The notes beneath the pieces were generated by a model. It was not told where the DNA came from and ran no database searches. It worked only from the letters and a program-made list of their open reading frames with translations. A program made the translations under genes and the position numbers. Positions 38,601-47,041 of a stretch of DNA of 64,000 nt are shown piece by piece. This stretch comes from Enterococcus mundtii (GTDB taxonomy: Bacteria > Bacillota > Bacilli > Lactobacillales > Enterococcaceae), in NCBI RefSeq assembly GCF_002947535.1, contig NZ_PUAP01000027.1, positions 124,001 to 188,000 of the forward strand, in the 5' to 3' direction. The stretch's first letter is position 1. Each line of letters starts with the position of its first letter.

Positions 38601-40508
38601 TCCAGAATCATAGACCCCGATCATTGCTCGATCACCATATGGTTCTGAAACATAAATATTCTCTGTTTTTCCGTGAGGGATCGGAATTTGAAAGGTAAGC
38701 AGTGTCGGATCAAATGTTGCAACATAAGGGCTTCCTGCGCTCGTTGCTTGCCAATTTGCGGCGGATCGATCAGTATGGGTAGCCGCATAAAAACGCGTTT
38801 GGGCCGTCGCATAATCTGTTGGACTGACAAGCGTAGTTTCGCCTCCTGAAGTACTAGTGACTTCTTGGACGATATCAAATGTAATAGGGCCCTCAGGATA
38901 GGCAGAACCCCGTAGATCACCAGTAATACGGCCTTCTAGATTTTCTAGTTGAATGAAGAGACCGATATTTTGAACCCGATCTGGATTCGTTGCCGCAGAA
39001 TCATAGATCTGATAAGCTGTCTGTTCACCACGAACTAGCTCTGCGGAAATTGACGGTGTGGAAGAGACCACTGTTTCTGGTACATCTAGTTGGGAAAAGT
39101 GCTCTTTTGTATACGTATGATTAAAGGTTTCCAACTCACCTGTAGCGACATTAACAGCATCGATAAGTTGTAATTTGAAAGTTGGCTGTATAGTAGTTCC
39201 ATTTTTTGCACCAAATACATTGACAACGATGGGTACGAATACTTGACCTGAGTTGCTAAGAGTCGATTCCAAGATGCCTTCAGAATACATTGTACCGTCA
39301 CCATTATTCGTATAGATGTACGAGCCATTGGCAATTTCTCCATTAATAAACGGCGCATCATTGATCAAGGTAGTCGCGTTAGGTAATGTGCTAACGACAC
39401 GATAGCGGATATTCGTATAATGATCAGTCGCCAATGTTTGGATAGAAAAACCAAGCCGATATAAAATTTGATCGTTAGAACGGACGATATTATTTTCTGG
39501 AGAACTATCATACCCAGGTGCATCATGGGAATCAAAGCTATCCGTTCCAGTTGCCATCGTTAACTTTGCATCTTTGATCGTGATGGGACTACTTGCTAGT
39601 TCTTCCATCGTGTTGAGTTCTTCGGTCAATAATTTAGGGGTAATGATGGAATCTTCTGCAGGAAACTCTTCTTCGAGAAGTTCTTCCATTGTTAAATCGG
39701 TTTCTTTCGTTTCGACCACTAAGACATTGTCTTCAGCGATGGCTTCCTCAAATGGAGGAAGTGTGGTGTCGCTGGGTTCCTCGTGGCTTTCAGTTTGTTC
39801 TGTTTGCTCCTCGTAGTTTGCTTCTTCAGAAGAAAGTGTCGTTTCTTCGGTAATGGATTCAGCAGTTTCTTCTACTGTTACATCAGATGAACTTAACCAT
39901 TGAAATAGCGTTTGATATTGTTGAGAATAGACATCCGTTAATACGATACTCATATCTTTCATTGGTTCTCGAAAAACGAGAGTGACTGGCTGATCTTTGA
40001 CTAAGCGTAAGTAAATAGTCGCTTGTTCCGAGGTTTCGTCGGATGCCACGCCAATCACATCACTTACTTCTGCCAGTTCAACCTTAGTAGCAAGGGGATC
40101 GGCTATGGTCTCGGTAGTTGAGGTGGTAGTTGTTTCTGTCGTTTCTACACCAATGCCTAGGCGAGCCAGCTCCTCTTCTTGAACAAAATCTTCGGTGGCA
40201 TAGATAGGGATGGTTTGCTCCTGTTCCTCATTTAAGGTAGTGATTGTATAATCCGTACTAGATGGAAGAACGAGTAAACGATTTTCGCTACTTCTGATCG
40301 TGACCATTGCTGGGTCGTCAGAAATTTGTGTATCTTTGGTCAAATATGCCTGATTGCTATTAATGACTTCGACTAAAATTGCTTCTTCTTTGGCTCGAAG
40401 AGGACCACCTACAATAACGACTTTAGCGATTATACCAAGGATAATCGCTAAACCAATCACTATTAGAATAGGAGGTTTTACTTTGAGTCTAGAAAATCTA
40501 GTATTCAT
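35637..40508 (-). CDS. Large pilus-associated surface adhesin
   Basis: A 1623-residue surface protein, the size of tip adhesins. A hydrophobic export segment lies at about 13-34, followed by an acidic Thr/Glu-rich region (about 125-310), a large central region without an obvious domain (about 320-1280), an SdrD-B-like domain (GFVWLDEDRDGLYDDGEERL, about 1290-1390) and a SpaA-like domain (LAGAEFVLQDKETGVL to FGTYELVETKAPDGYELL, about 1440-1560). The sorting signal LPFAGNSS, a hydrophobic helix and a basic tail end it. LPFAG is a variant of LPxTG. It lies 23 bp after the major pilin; it is intact and very long, so the locus is not simply decaying. Confidence 0.85.
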   Translation of the reverse strand: MNTRFSRLKVKPPILIVIGLAIILGIIAKVVIVGGPLRAKEEAILVEVINSNQAYLTKDTQISDDPAMVTIRSSENRLLVLPSSTDYTITTLNEEQEQTIPIYATEDFVQEEELARLGIGVETTETTTTSTTETIADPLATKVELAEVSDVIGVASDETSEQATIYLRLVKDQPVTLVFREPMKDMSIVLTDVYSQQYQTLFQWLSSSDVTVEETAESITEETTLSSEEANYEEQTEQTESHEEPSDTTLPPFEEAIAEDNVLVVETKETDLTMEELLEEEFPAEDSIITPKLLTEELNTMEELASSPITIKDAKLTMATGTDSFDSHDAPGYDSSPENNIVRSNDQILYRLGFSIQTLATDHYTNIRYRVVSTLPNATTLINDAPFINGEIANGSYIYTNNGDGTMYSEGILESTLSNSGQVFVPIVVNVFGAKNGTTIQPTFKLQLIDAVNVATGELETFNHTYTKEHFSQLDVPETVVSSTPSISAELVRGEQTAYQIYDSAATNPDRVQNIGLFIQLENLEGRITGDLRGSAYPEGPITFDIVQEVTSTSGGETTLVSPTDYATAQTRFYAATHTDRSAANWQATSAGSPYVATFDPTLLTFQIPIPHGKTENIYVSEPYGDRAMIGVYDSGNITIELGDHKETWEISNYTGVKNPYTYNTQGVAFTNQAFISAEFIFNWDDADLQVLGEENAWEYYTLSLNIPSLTYDGKTTPNDTKLTFSNYAPVNGAVTGGPNFVNLVDLDPVTGVRSNGVNHDLGYSLWSYNIGKPILMRGQETYLGGWFISLTNPENSTAEQIFQWNTNGFEYDDTRKPYTQRQEPDHSNRPYLTYGVRNNGNAMPDLTITNLNDIASKYTWYNTPQEAQAAGTISAARFRYHIPSADFSTWHGVPIRVIGRPGPFDDENNPYVNLAVFAILDSNGSVLRQIVPNDITFIPATWAADGSDVTSPFNTSMGDFSPFLGTNAFILDFGIDTNTETSKSLYQTEEKIDIKVRGLLTGAEETSYDSALNTTLPRGIHYLSGSSKDAYDNPLPDPVITTNEDGTTTLRWVFPNSSLVTGTEVNFQATSDISDLTFNEMGLTSSLVIRSVGEMWISDAPEIIDIRSEAARSSQDQFITELVQKLVISKTVDKTAIETGNSEMNPLVGDTAFTYSITSSNSALQPAQDFRLMDILPYSGDSRGSSFHGSLEVLSVDVDTAGYTIYYTNDQIDDSMNPNEVDLTTWTEYSPGSTPNEDIRLARGFMVTKPNVPVGETVTLTITVQPVDQLPGDQYRNTAHMNAQIDLPVHSQETITRVYGRELSGFVWLDEDRDGLYDDGEERLANIPVKLYRTSLTHPSEVADQLVEHNLKGTSFVDGNGNSTLKTDANGHYSFNYLPEGTYIVEFQIGDKIERKEVAVTIPMVGEDPSINSKADQTTFRTNEYIAEPLANLPGMITTDDSIYHIPYLNLGLVSTLGEIYLYKLEAGTAVDDDQDDQPDINDENQLIGGNKLAGAEFVLQDKETGVLIETKTTDANGRIHFEEVPFGTYELVETKAPDGYELLKQKIEVTLDENNTIVHLFAEDELITELPFAGNSSIMQRVLIAAASLSLIGLIGLGTKYQLEEMKRKKIGGNNDESKKK

Positions 40509-40531
40509 TGCAGTCTCCTTTCACTCTGGAC

Positions 40532-42255
40532 TTACGTCTGTTTTCGCTTTTTCTGGATAATGACCACTGTTGTGCCAACAATGATGGCTGCAAGTGCAAT
40601 CGCGATGATCAGATTTCTTCCTATACCGCCAGTAAAAGGCAAGCTTGTTTGCGGTTTATTAGTGACTGTCAGTTCAATCGTTGCATCATCTGCGGTCGTT
40701 AAATCGACAGTTACTCTTTGGGCGGCCTTCAATAATTCATAGCCTGTAGGCGCCTGGGTTTCCACTACCCAATAATCGCGTGCGACTTCGCTGTTTTCGA
40801 CATAGTTATTATTATTGGCATCTGTCCAATCTAAAGCTAATCCATCAAAAGTAGCGTGGCCATTTGCATCAGAAGTCGAAGTTAAGAAAGTGACCCCTGA
40901 TGGTAAATTGGCATCTTCTGCATAGCTATTTCCGTTACTAGCAATGAAAATTTTATTGTTCGCATTACTTTCAGAGATGGCAATTTTGAATTCTGCATCA
41001 GCTAAACCAGACCCGCTATTTTCTGAAATTTTTTCGATATCAAAACCACCAGTATAGTATTTCGGGTTCGTCGTTTCTGGTGGTGTCGTACTTTTTGGTC
41101 GTTGTCCTGGGAGTTGGTGATGGACGGTAAAGGTATTTTCAACAATGTTGTTCCAATATTCTGGAACATGTGTAGTAAGCACCGTACGGATATCAGTATA
41201 GCCATTTGCGACTGAACCCGCTTTGATCAGACCAGCTTCTGTCAAAGTGGTTGTCAGTCTATTTGCCTCAGCATCAAATGAGACCGTATAATCGGCAGGC
41301 GCTAAGTCTGTCCATTCACCACCAGCTTGTCTCACTTGCATTTTTGCGCTATCTGGAATATAGGTCAAATCACTATTCAGTTCGTCTACCATTGAAAAAT
41401 TTGGTTGTAATAGCCCACTAGAATCCCGATAAACAATGGGTTGGCCAGCGACCATTTCAACGGTGTCCACCGCCTGTCCGGCAGCATCTAAAATGTCGAT
41501 CGTCCCAGTTTGACTAGCGATTTGCCAGAGACCAGCAGGGATATTGGTAGTTAACTCCCAGCGAAAGGTTTGGCCAGCTTGGACAGAATCACCTTTTTTA
41601 TCATTGATTGTTTTGTCAGGATGCAACAAATCTTCTAAAATATTCTTTGGTTCAACTTGTACATCATAGATCAATGAAGATAGATCGGTACGACTGGTTT
41701 GGGGAATATGCACAAAGAAAGGATAAACAGCTGTTTCGATTTTTTTCCATCGGTTGCAGCTAAATTTGCACCTGTACGTTCATCAGGTAATTCAGTAACT
41801 AAATAGATGCCATCATTGGCTCGACCAATGCCTAAGTCGAGAGTAGCTTTCCCACTAGTGTCAGTTGTAATCGTCTGGGCGTTGAAAGTGGTGTCGATTT
41901 CGTAATCGGTACCCAATTGTTGTTGTTTTGGATCAGTTAAAGAGCTGCCACTTGGTAATTTTCTCACCCGTTCCACTTTGAAATTGATTCCTGGAATCAA
42001 CTCTCTATCTGGATTGGTGATAGTACCATCTCCTCGTGGTTCTAACTCGCTGAAGTCAGTGATCGCATACTTCCAAATCGTCAAACTTCGTCTTGATGTT
42101 TCGTTGGCGATGGCATTATCCACGGTTTCTGCTAAGGCTATTTGGGTGTTCGGTAGTCGTAACGAGTCAATACCAGAAGATAGACTGATTGATAGAAATG
42201 TTGTAGCTAATATGAGTTTCGATAGTACGTTCATTGTTGAATTTTTTTTCTTCAT
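40532..42255 (-). pseudogene. Major pilin, interrupted by a one-base frameshift at an A7 tract
   Basis: Two frames together encode a SpaA-type major pilin of about 574 residues. The first, from ATG 42255 (after GAGGAGGG), has a signal peptide and NANDGIYLVTELPDERT-like pilin sequence, and runs into an unrelated tail ending at 41671 (194 residues). The second holds the expected continuation IETAVYPFFVHIPQTS, the pilin-motif Lys in VQVEPKN, an E-box VVETQAPTGYELL and the sorting signal LPFTGG. One base is missing in the A7 run at 41740-41746. The run reads GGA AAA AAA in frame, a canonical X_XXY_YYZ slippery site, and a -1 slip restores the protein exactly. It is therefore a phase-variable, recoded or truly broken gene, or a sequencing error. 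Confidence 0.85.
41740..41746 (-). repeat. A7 slippery homopolymer in the major pilin
   Basis: Seven A in the coding strand (T on the plus strand), frame G-GA-AAA-AAA. Eight A would make the gene continuous. Confidence 0.9.
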
Positions 42256-42386
42256 TTTCTCCCTCCTCAACTGGAAAGCAATACATGTCCAATAGTGAGT
42301 GATCCATGGGTTCACTGAACAAATAAACAGGCACGCTTTTTTTCCTATATAGATCAAGAGTAGAGGATGAAAGAGTTTTTTATCGT

Positions 42387-42410
42387 AAAAGTTTCATTAA
42401 TGACACTTTT
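42387..42410. promoter_or_regulatory. 24-bp dyad, candidate operator of the pilus operon
   Basis: The halves AAAAGTTTCATT and AATGACACTTTT are complementary at 11 of 12 positions. It lies about 130 bp before the pilin start, beside AT-rich promoter-like sequence. The Rgg-like protein encoded next is the obvious candidate to bind it. Confidence 0.5.
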
Positions 42411-42563
42411 ATAATTAGAATAAGATGAGTTTATAATGATAAAAGGGTTAGTTCTGACTTTTGGATTCTATACCCTTGTAGGACTCTTTAAAAAATAGTT
42501 ATGGAAATAAATATGAAGCATCACTGGGAAAATGACGAGGAACATAGGTTTTGAGTAGATAAA

Positions 42564-42609
42564 AGAACAATCAGATGGATAGCTGTGGGAAGCATCGTCT
42601 GATTGTTCT
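42564..42609 (-). terminator. Terminator of the Rgg-like regulator gene
   Basis: A perfect 12-bp stem AGAACAATCAGA/TCTGATTGTTCT. Read on the minus strand it is followed by TTTTAT. Confidence 0.7.
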
Positions 42610-42642
42610 ATACGTGTTGGGTGATGGGATCGACTGTTGAAA

Positions 42643-43548
42643 TTATTCGGGCATTTGCGCAATGACTTCCACTTTTTCCCATAATGTATGGAGTGTTTTG
42701 ATTTCGAATACACCTTTTTGTTCATCTCTAAAGACATAGGCAATGATTTTTTGTAATCGGGTATATTTTTTTTGTCCTCGTTCAAATTCTCCGTTTAGTG
42801 TTAGTTTGGCGGCATACAAGAATAGTCGCCAAATTCGAAATCGGTAATTAAAACGGTGGGGCGTCCGCTTCAAAATAAATGTTGTTGCAACTAGGACATT
42901 ACTTTTATGGCAAGAGTCTAAGGCTGTTTCATAATACCCAAAGTACAATAGATCCAAGACTAATGGATCTAAAACTTCTTCATGATTGGTTCTGCGATAT
43001 AAGAACCGTTTGAAAAAATAATCATATTCTGCGAAGTTAAGCGTTTCCGTAATTGAAGAAAAAAGTTTTAGTTCGATATTTGTCCATAAATCTATACTGT
43101 TCAAGTAATTTTTTACTTGCTGGATCAATGTTTCGTATTCTTGATAATCCCCAACGTACTTGCTATGGATTAGACCAGCACGCCAATAGACATATTGATA
43201 ACCCAAGCCATCTGTTTTAACAAATTGATCCAACGCTTGCGTTTTTATTTTTGAGATCTCAAGATAATCAAACTTAGCAAGGGCTTCGGCTAATTGATTT
43301 TCTAAAATTTTAGAACCTTGTTTGATCAAAGGGATCACTTCTTCAAATTCAGTTAATTCGATCCCAAGAATATCAATGATTTTTAGAAAATTGGTCAGAC
43401 TGATTTCTCCTTCTCCGCGAACAAAGCGATAATAAGTAGGTCTTGTGATACCTGTAGCAAAAATCGTTTTTGTGGAAATCTTTTTTTTTTTTCTAATATC
43501 ATTTAAGAGTTCTCCTAAAACAAGAGGATTGGTTACGTTGTTGATCAT
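42643..43548 (-). CDS. Rgg/MutR-like transcriptional regulator of the pilus locus
   Basis: A 301-residue protein with an N-terminal HTH (about residues 8-65: LGELLNDIRKKKKIS, then TYYRFVRGEGEISLTNFLKI) and a long helical C-terminal region like the TPR-type peptide-sensing part of Rgg regulators. It is transcribed toward the pilin genes and separated from them by a terminator, so it probably acts on their promoter. Codons for RKKKK at about residue 20 consist of a run of 12 A (43481-43492), a slippage-prone tract inside the DNA-binding domain. AAGGAAGG precedes ATG 43548. An Mga-type function is less likely given the short HTH-first layout. Confidence 0.75.
   Translation of the reverse strand: MINNVTNPLVLGELLNDIRKKKKISTKTIFATGITRPTYYRFVRGEGEISLTNFLKIIDILGIELTEFEEVIPLIKQGSKILENQLAEALAKFDYLEISKIKTQALDQFVKTDGLGYQYVYWRAGLIHSKYVGDYQEYETLIQQVKNYLNSIDLWTNIELKLFSSITETLNFAEYDYFFKRFLYRRTNHEEVLDPLVLDLLYFGYYETALDSCHKSNVLVATTFILKRTPHRFNYRFRIWRLFLYAAKLTLNGEFERGQKKYTRLQKIIAYVFRDEQKGVFEIKTLHTLWEKVEVIAQMPE
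43481..43492 (-). repeat. A12 homopolymer in the regulator HTH
   Basis: Twelve A in the coding strand, encoding the end of an Arg codon, three Lys codons and the start of a fourth. A change of one base would truncate the protein after about 25-30 residues. It is the longest homopolymer I found in a gene here. Confidence 0.9.
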
Positions 43549-44057
43549 CGGATTCAGCCTTCCTTCCTTTTATGTTTAAAATAAAAAACAAATAGTTATT
43601 TTATATATAATAAGAGTTATGTTTTTGTATAATTTAATAATTTAGGAACGAGTAAATCAACTGGAAAAACATTATAATATTGGATTTATTTAGTACGTTA
43701 CCTATTTTTGATAACTTTTATAATTTAAATTTTGTTATTAAAAAATAATTTTTAGGTTATCTTAAGTGTAATTTTTTTTGGTTGAGTGATAAAGTTATTT
43801 GCTTGTTGAAAGATCAAACTGTTTTTAAGTTAAGAAAATTTTAAGAAATGAGTCACTAATCTGATTTCTGTGAAAATGTGTACAAAAAATCCTTCGATCG
43901 TACCTAAAAAATCGTAGAAGAGTGTCATATATGAAACTCTCTGTCACTGTAGAACTATTTAAGTTTAGGGTAAGGATAATAAGCTATTAACTACTCGTAT
44001 GTAGGAGATAAAATAGGATCACTGAAAATCAATGATTCAGTAAAAGGAGTAATTTTT
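43549..44057. other. 509-bp AT-rich divergent promoter region
   Basis: It separates the pilus regulator from the hydrolase/DivIVA operon. Several TATAAT-like boxes occur (for example 43628-43633), plus a GGATAAT near 43975; none has a clear -35. The ribosome sites AAGGAAGG (minus) and AAAGGAG (plus) close the two ends. No gene is supported. Its composition is more AT-rich than its surroundings. Confidence 0.5.
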
Positions 44058-45626
44058 ATGGAAAAGGAAAAAATTTTATATAAAAATGGTAAGAAAATAA
44101 TTATTAGGAGTACGAGTATCAAAAAAAGTAATGTTTACAAAAGAAAGATTGCAGGAGCATTGATGGTCATCGGCACGGTAGCGAGTAGTTTTAGTCATAG
44201 TATTGCTTCAGCTGATCAAATCATCACGAATTCGGTTGAAATAGAAGAGGCACCAATTCTACCGATCGATGAGATAGCCGTATCAGAAACTATTACGGAA
44301 CCAGATAGTGAACTGCCTGAAGTCGAAGAGGAGGAAGAGATATCTACAGATGAAGATGTTGAAGTGATTCCTCCTTCACCTGTCCCAGAGGTGCCACATC
44401 AACCGGCACCAGAGACCTCTAACCCGCAACCATCTGCTCCAGAAACACCCAAGCCGCCAATACCAAGACCGCCAACAATAACACCTGAGACTCCAACAAC
44501 GCCTCCACCGACAGTATCAGAAACCAATGGCAGTGAGGGCTCCGGCATAAATGATGTTGGGTCAGTTCCGATTCAAACGGAACCCGAGGGGGAAGCATGG
44601 ACGTCTACATCTGAATCATCTTTGGAAGCGGTACCTACTGAGGCGGTGCCAACTGAAACGGGAGAAAGTGTAACGGAAACTAAAGGACCGACTGCCCGAA
44701 CCGAACAGAGTAACATCTTTTTTAGAGGTTTTTCTGCCAATACGACCACGGAAGCTTTTATTCAAGAAATTGCACCGGGGGCTAGAAAAGTTGCTTTAAG
44801 CAACGATCTATATGCATCCGTGATGATCGCTCAAGCCATTTTAGAATCGGGTAGTGGAAGTAGTCAATTAAGTTCATCTCCTCATTATAATCTCTTTGGA
44901 ATAAAAGCTTACACCGAGGAAGATTCGGTGGAATTTTTAACACAAGAAGATGATGGGACAGGAAACTTATACACGATCAGTGCACGTTTCAAATCTTATG
45001 AATCCTATGAAGAAAGCTTTTTAGATTACGCCAAATTATTACGAGAGGGATTAACGCACGATGCTGATTTCTATTCAGGTGTCTGGCGTTCGAATACTTC
45101 TTCCTATCAAGATGCTACAAGGTTTCTAACGGGCAGATATGCCACAGACACGTCCTATTACCAAAAATTAGATGCGTTGATCGATGTCTATGACTTGGAA
45201 AAGTTTGATATTGAAATCGATGAACTAATGATGGGAGAAAACGGATTTATCAATCCGTTGGAACACTTTACGATTACGAGTCACTACGGTATGAGGGGAG
45301 CGGAGTTCCATCGGGGGATCGATTTAGCTGCAAATGCCGGAGCGCCGATCTTTGCCAGTGAAGCAGGGACAGTTATAAAATCCGAATATCACGCTTCGTG
45401 GGGGAATGTCATTTCGATACGTCATGAGAACGGATTATTTACATTGTATGCGCATCAAAGTGTCAATGTTGTTGAGCCAGGGCAAGTTGTTCAAAAAGGG
45501 GAAGTAATCGGTTTTGTTGGTTCGACGGGAAATTCTACAGGACCACATTTGCATTTTGAATTATCGACAGATGCCAGTATGGAACAACGATTTTTAATCG
45601 ATCCGCTTGAAATCATGCGACTATGA
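44058..45626 (+). CDS. Secreted peptidoglycan hydrolase: glucosaminidase plus M23 peptidase
   Basis: A 522-residue exported protein. It has a long signal sequence (basic residues to about 40, hydrophobic IAGALMVIGTVASSFSHSI, cleavage near ASA), an acidic then Pro-rich linker (about 60-220), and a GH73-type N-acetylglucosaminidase domain (about 225-390; ASVMIAQAILESGSGSSQLS, then HYNLFGIK). A C-terminal M23/LytM endopeptidase follows (about 400-522), with zinc ligands in HYGMRGAEFHRGIDLAA and GPHLHFELS. Such double-cutting enzymes open the wall for division or for assembly of large surface structures. It is followed by DivIVA-like genes; a role at the septum is plausible. Confidence 0.88.
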   Translation: MEKEKILYKNGKKIIIRSTSIKKSNVYKRKIAGALMVIGTVASSFSHSIASADQIITNSVEIEEAPILPIDEIAVSETITEPDSELPEVEEEEEISTDEDVEVIPPSPVPEVPHQPAPETSNPQPSAPETPKPPIPRPPTITPETPTTPPPTVSETNGSEGSGINDVGSVPIQTEPEGEAWTSTSESSLEAVPTEAVPTETGESVTETKGPTARTEQSNIFFRGFSANTTTEAFIQEIAPGARKVALSNDLYASVMIAQAILESGSGSSQLSSSPHYNLFGIKAYTEEDSVEFLTQEDDGTGNLYTISARFKSYESYEESFLDYAKLLREGLTHDADFYSGVWRSNTSSYQDATRFLTGRYATDTSYYQKLDALIDVYDLEKFDIEIDELMMGENGFINPLEHFTITSHYGMRGAEFHRGIDLAANAGAPIFASEAGTVIKSEYHASWGNVISIRHENGLFTLYAHQSVNVVEPGQVVQKGEVIGFVGSTGNSTGPHLHFELSTDASMEQRFLIDPLEIMRL

Positions 45627-45639
45627 AAAGGAGGAACCT

Positions 45640-46341
45640 ATGAACTTTAATGCAGAGCAATTAAGGAAGATCACTTTCCCCACGGTTTCTCTCGCGGGGT
45701 ACAAAAAGCAAGATGTAGATGATTTTTTGACACACGCAGCAAATGATTATGATGCGATGAAAGAGACCAACACAGAATTAGAGAAAAGACTGACACTTGC
45801 TGAAAATCAAAAAGAGAGTTTAGTAAAAGTGTTTGAAAAAGAAAAAAGTGATTACTTGGATGAGATCAAAGAATTAAATGCTAAATTGAATGAAGCAAGT
45901 AAAGATGAAAGAGACGTGCATGCCAAAAAAAGAAGTTTTGAAAATGCCTTGATCATTGCGCAAGATGCAGCGTTGAAGATTGAAGAAAATGCTGAATTAG
46001 AAGCCAGACGTATGGTAGGTGAAGCAAGGACTGAACAAGAAAATATTCTCAAAGAAGCAAAGGTTGAAGGGAATAGCATCAAAGCCGAAGCCTATAATTT
46101 ATTAGCTGAAGCAAATGGAAAAGTCAGTGAAGCGAACTCTTATTATGAAGAACAGATGACGAAGCTGGAAAGCGAAAAAGAAAAAAGGACCAAAGAAATC
46201 ATGCAGTTGGAAAGTGAAGCGAATAACGTTCGCTTGCAAATCATTTCAGAATATCAACGTGCCATCAATAATTTGTCTGAGGGGAAATGGCAAAACTGGA
46301 TAAATACAGTTAAAAAAACGGTCAGCGATGGCATTGAATAG
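45640..46341 (+). CDS. DivIVA-domain coiled-coil protein
   Basis: A 233-residue protein with the DivIVA/GpsB N-terminal motif ITFPTVSLAGYKKQDVDDFL (a membrane-binding tip, then GYxxxxVDxFL), followed by an almost continuous coiled coil to about residue 215. AAAGGAGG precedes ATG 45640; the frame opens earlier, at 45607, inside the hydrolase gene. It is distinct from housekeeping DivIVA, which normally lies in the ylm cluster. It probably marks curved membrane at the septum or pole and may position the hydrolase. Confidence 0.82.
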   Translation: MNFNAEQLRKITFPTVSLAGYKKQDVDDFLTHAANDYDAMKETNTELEKRLTLAENQKESLVKVFEKEKSDYLDEIKELNAKLNEASKDERDVHAKKRSFENALIIAQDAALKIEENAELEARRMVGEARTEQENILKEAKVEGNSIKAEAYNLLAEANGKVSEANSYYEEQMTKLESEKEKRTKEIMQLESEANNVRLQIISEYQRAINNLSEGKWQNWINTVKKTVSDGIE

Positions 46342-46858
46342 TTTGAACAACCTTTCGACTGCCCCTACTTTCACCACGAACTTAGTCGGAGGATATAATA
46401 AATCGGAAGTTGACCTTTTTTTGGAAAAAATCAAAGTAGAACATGAAGAAATGACCCACACTATCCAAAAGCTAACTCTTGAGAATGAAAAGAAAACAAC
46501 AGAATTGATCAATTTGATCAAAGCTAATGCGACCGTTTCTTCTATATTAAAAGAAAAAATGACTAAGATAAATGTGTTAGAAAAGTCTTCCCCGACCAAA
46601 CAGACTGAAAAGTTAACGGATGCGATTCAAATCACCCAAGCAAAAGAAGCACTGTCTATTGAAAAAGAAAGCATCCATTGTTTGAAGAACGAGTTAAAAC
46701 AGAGGCTACATGAATTCGAAGATTTTCGAACAAGGAATATCGAAGCATGGCGCAGTTCGATGGCTCTGCTGAATGAAGAGATAAACGAAAGTACAAGGAA
46801 GCATGAGAAAAACGTTGGATTAGTTCAGCAGGAAAAAGTTTGGAGGTTGAAGAGGTGA
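46328..46858 (+). CDS. Second DivIVA-like coiled-coil protein
   Basis: A 176-residue protein overlapping the previous gene by 14 bp. The start PTFTTNLVGGYNKSEVDLFL repeats the DivIVA-type motif, then comes a coiled coil with a break near KSSPTKQTEK. No strong ribosome site is seen, so translation is probably coupled to the gene before. It may hetero-oligomerise with it. Confidence 0.75.
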   Translation: MALNSLNNLSTAPTFTTNLVGGYNKSEVDLFLEKIKVEHEEMTHTIQKLTLENEKKTTELINLIKANATVSSILKEKMTKINVLEKSSPTKQTEKLTDAIQITQAKEALSIEKESIHCLKNELKQRLHEFEDFRTRNIEAWRSSMALLNEEINESTRKHEKNVGLVQQEKVWRLKR

Positions 46859-47007
46859 CAGGAATCGATAAAAGCGCATGGGCTTACAAACGACAAAAAT
46901 TAGAAGTCTTGGCTAAGAAACGTGTTACTTCTATAGAAGTATTACAAGAATTGAAATTTATGAAAAGAATCGATGCGATTGAATCAAAAAATAAATCAAC
47001 GAAGTAA
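46855..47007 (+). CDS. 50-residue basic protein at the end of the DivIVA operon
   Basis: A small gene starting with GTG overlapping the previous stop (GTGA), with GGAGG 8 bp upstream, which supports translation. The product is Lys/Arg-rich and helical (SAWAYKRQKLEVLAKKR, then EVLQELKFMKRIDAIESK), without membrane segment. I do not recognise it. Its coupling to two DivIVA-like genes suggests a partner protein. Confidence 0.65.
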   Translation: MTGIDKSAWAYKRQKLEVLAKKRVTSIEVLQELKFMKRIDAIESKNKSTK

Positions 47008-47024
47008 CTACTTGTTGATTTTTT
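46993..47024 (+). terminator. Terminator overlapping the end of the 50-residue gene
   Basis: AAATCAAC/GTTGATTT stem followed by TTTC. Confidence 0.6.
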
Positions 47025-47041
47025 CTATCAGACAATCACTG

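Larger units (their letters stand above)
42256..42642. other. 387-bp gap before the pilin operon
   Basis: It holds the minus-strand terminator of the regulator (42564-42609), a near-perfect 24-bp dyad (42387-42410), an overlapping TATAAA-like box on the minus strand and the pilin ribosome site. No gene is supported. Confidence 0.6.

Noticed and set aside
36517-39816. Plus-strand frames inside the large adhesin gene
   Set aside because: All are antisense to an intact 1623-codon gene with clear domains and sorting signal; none has a family match.
35637-40508. A second frameshift in the pilus locus
   Set aside because: The adhesin frame is open from start to sorting signal and its domains are in order; no break is present.
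42468-42785. 105-codon minus-strand frame overlapping the end of the regulator
   Set aside because: It lies across the regulator's 3' end and its terminator, and has no ribosome site; it is a shadow frame.
42643-47007. Genomic island or phage boundary around the pilus and DivIVA loci
   Set aside because: The gap at 43549-44057 is AT-rich, but I found no integrase, transposase, tRNA or attachment repeat, so horizontal transfer is not supported from sequence alone.
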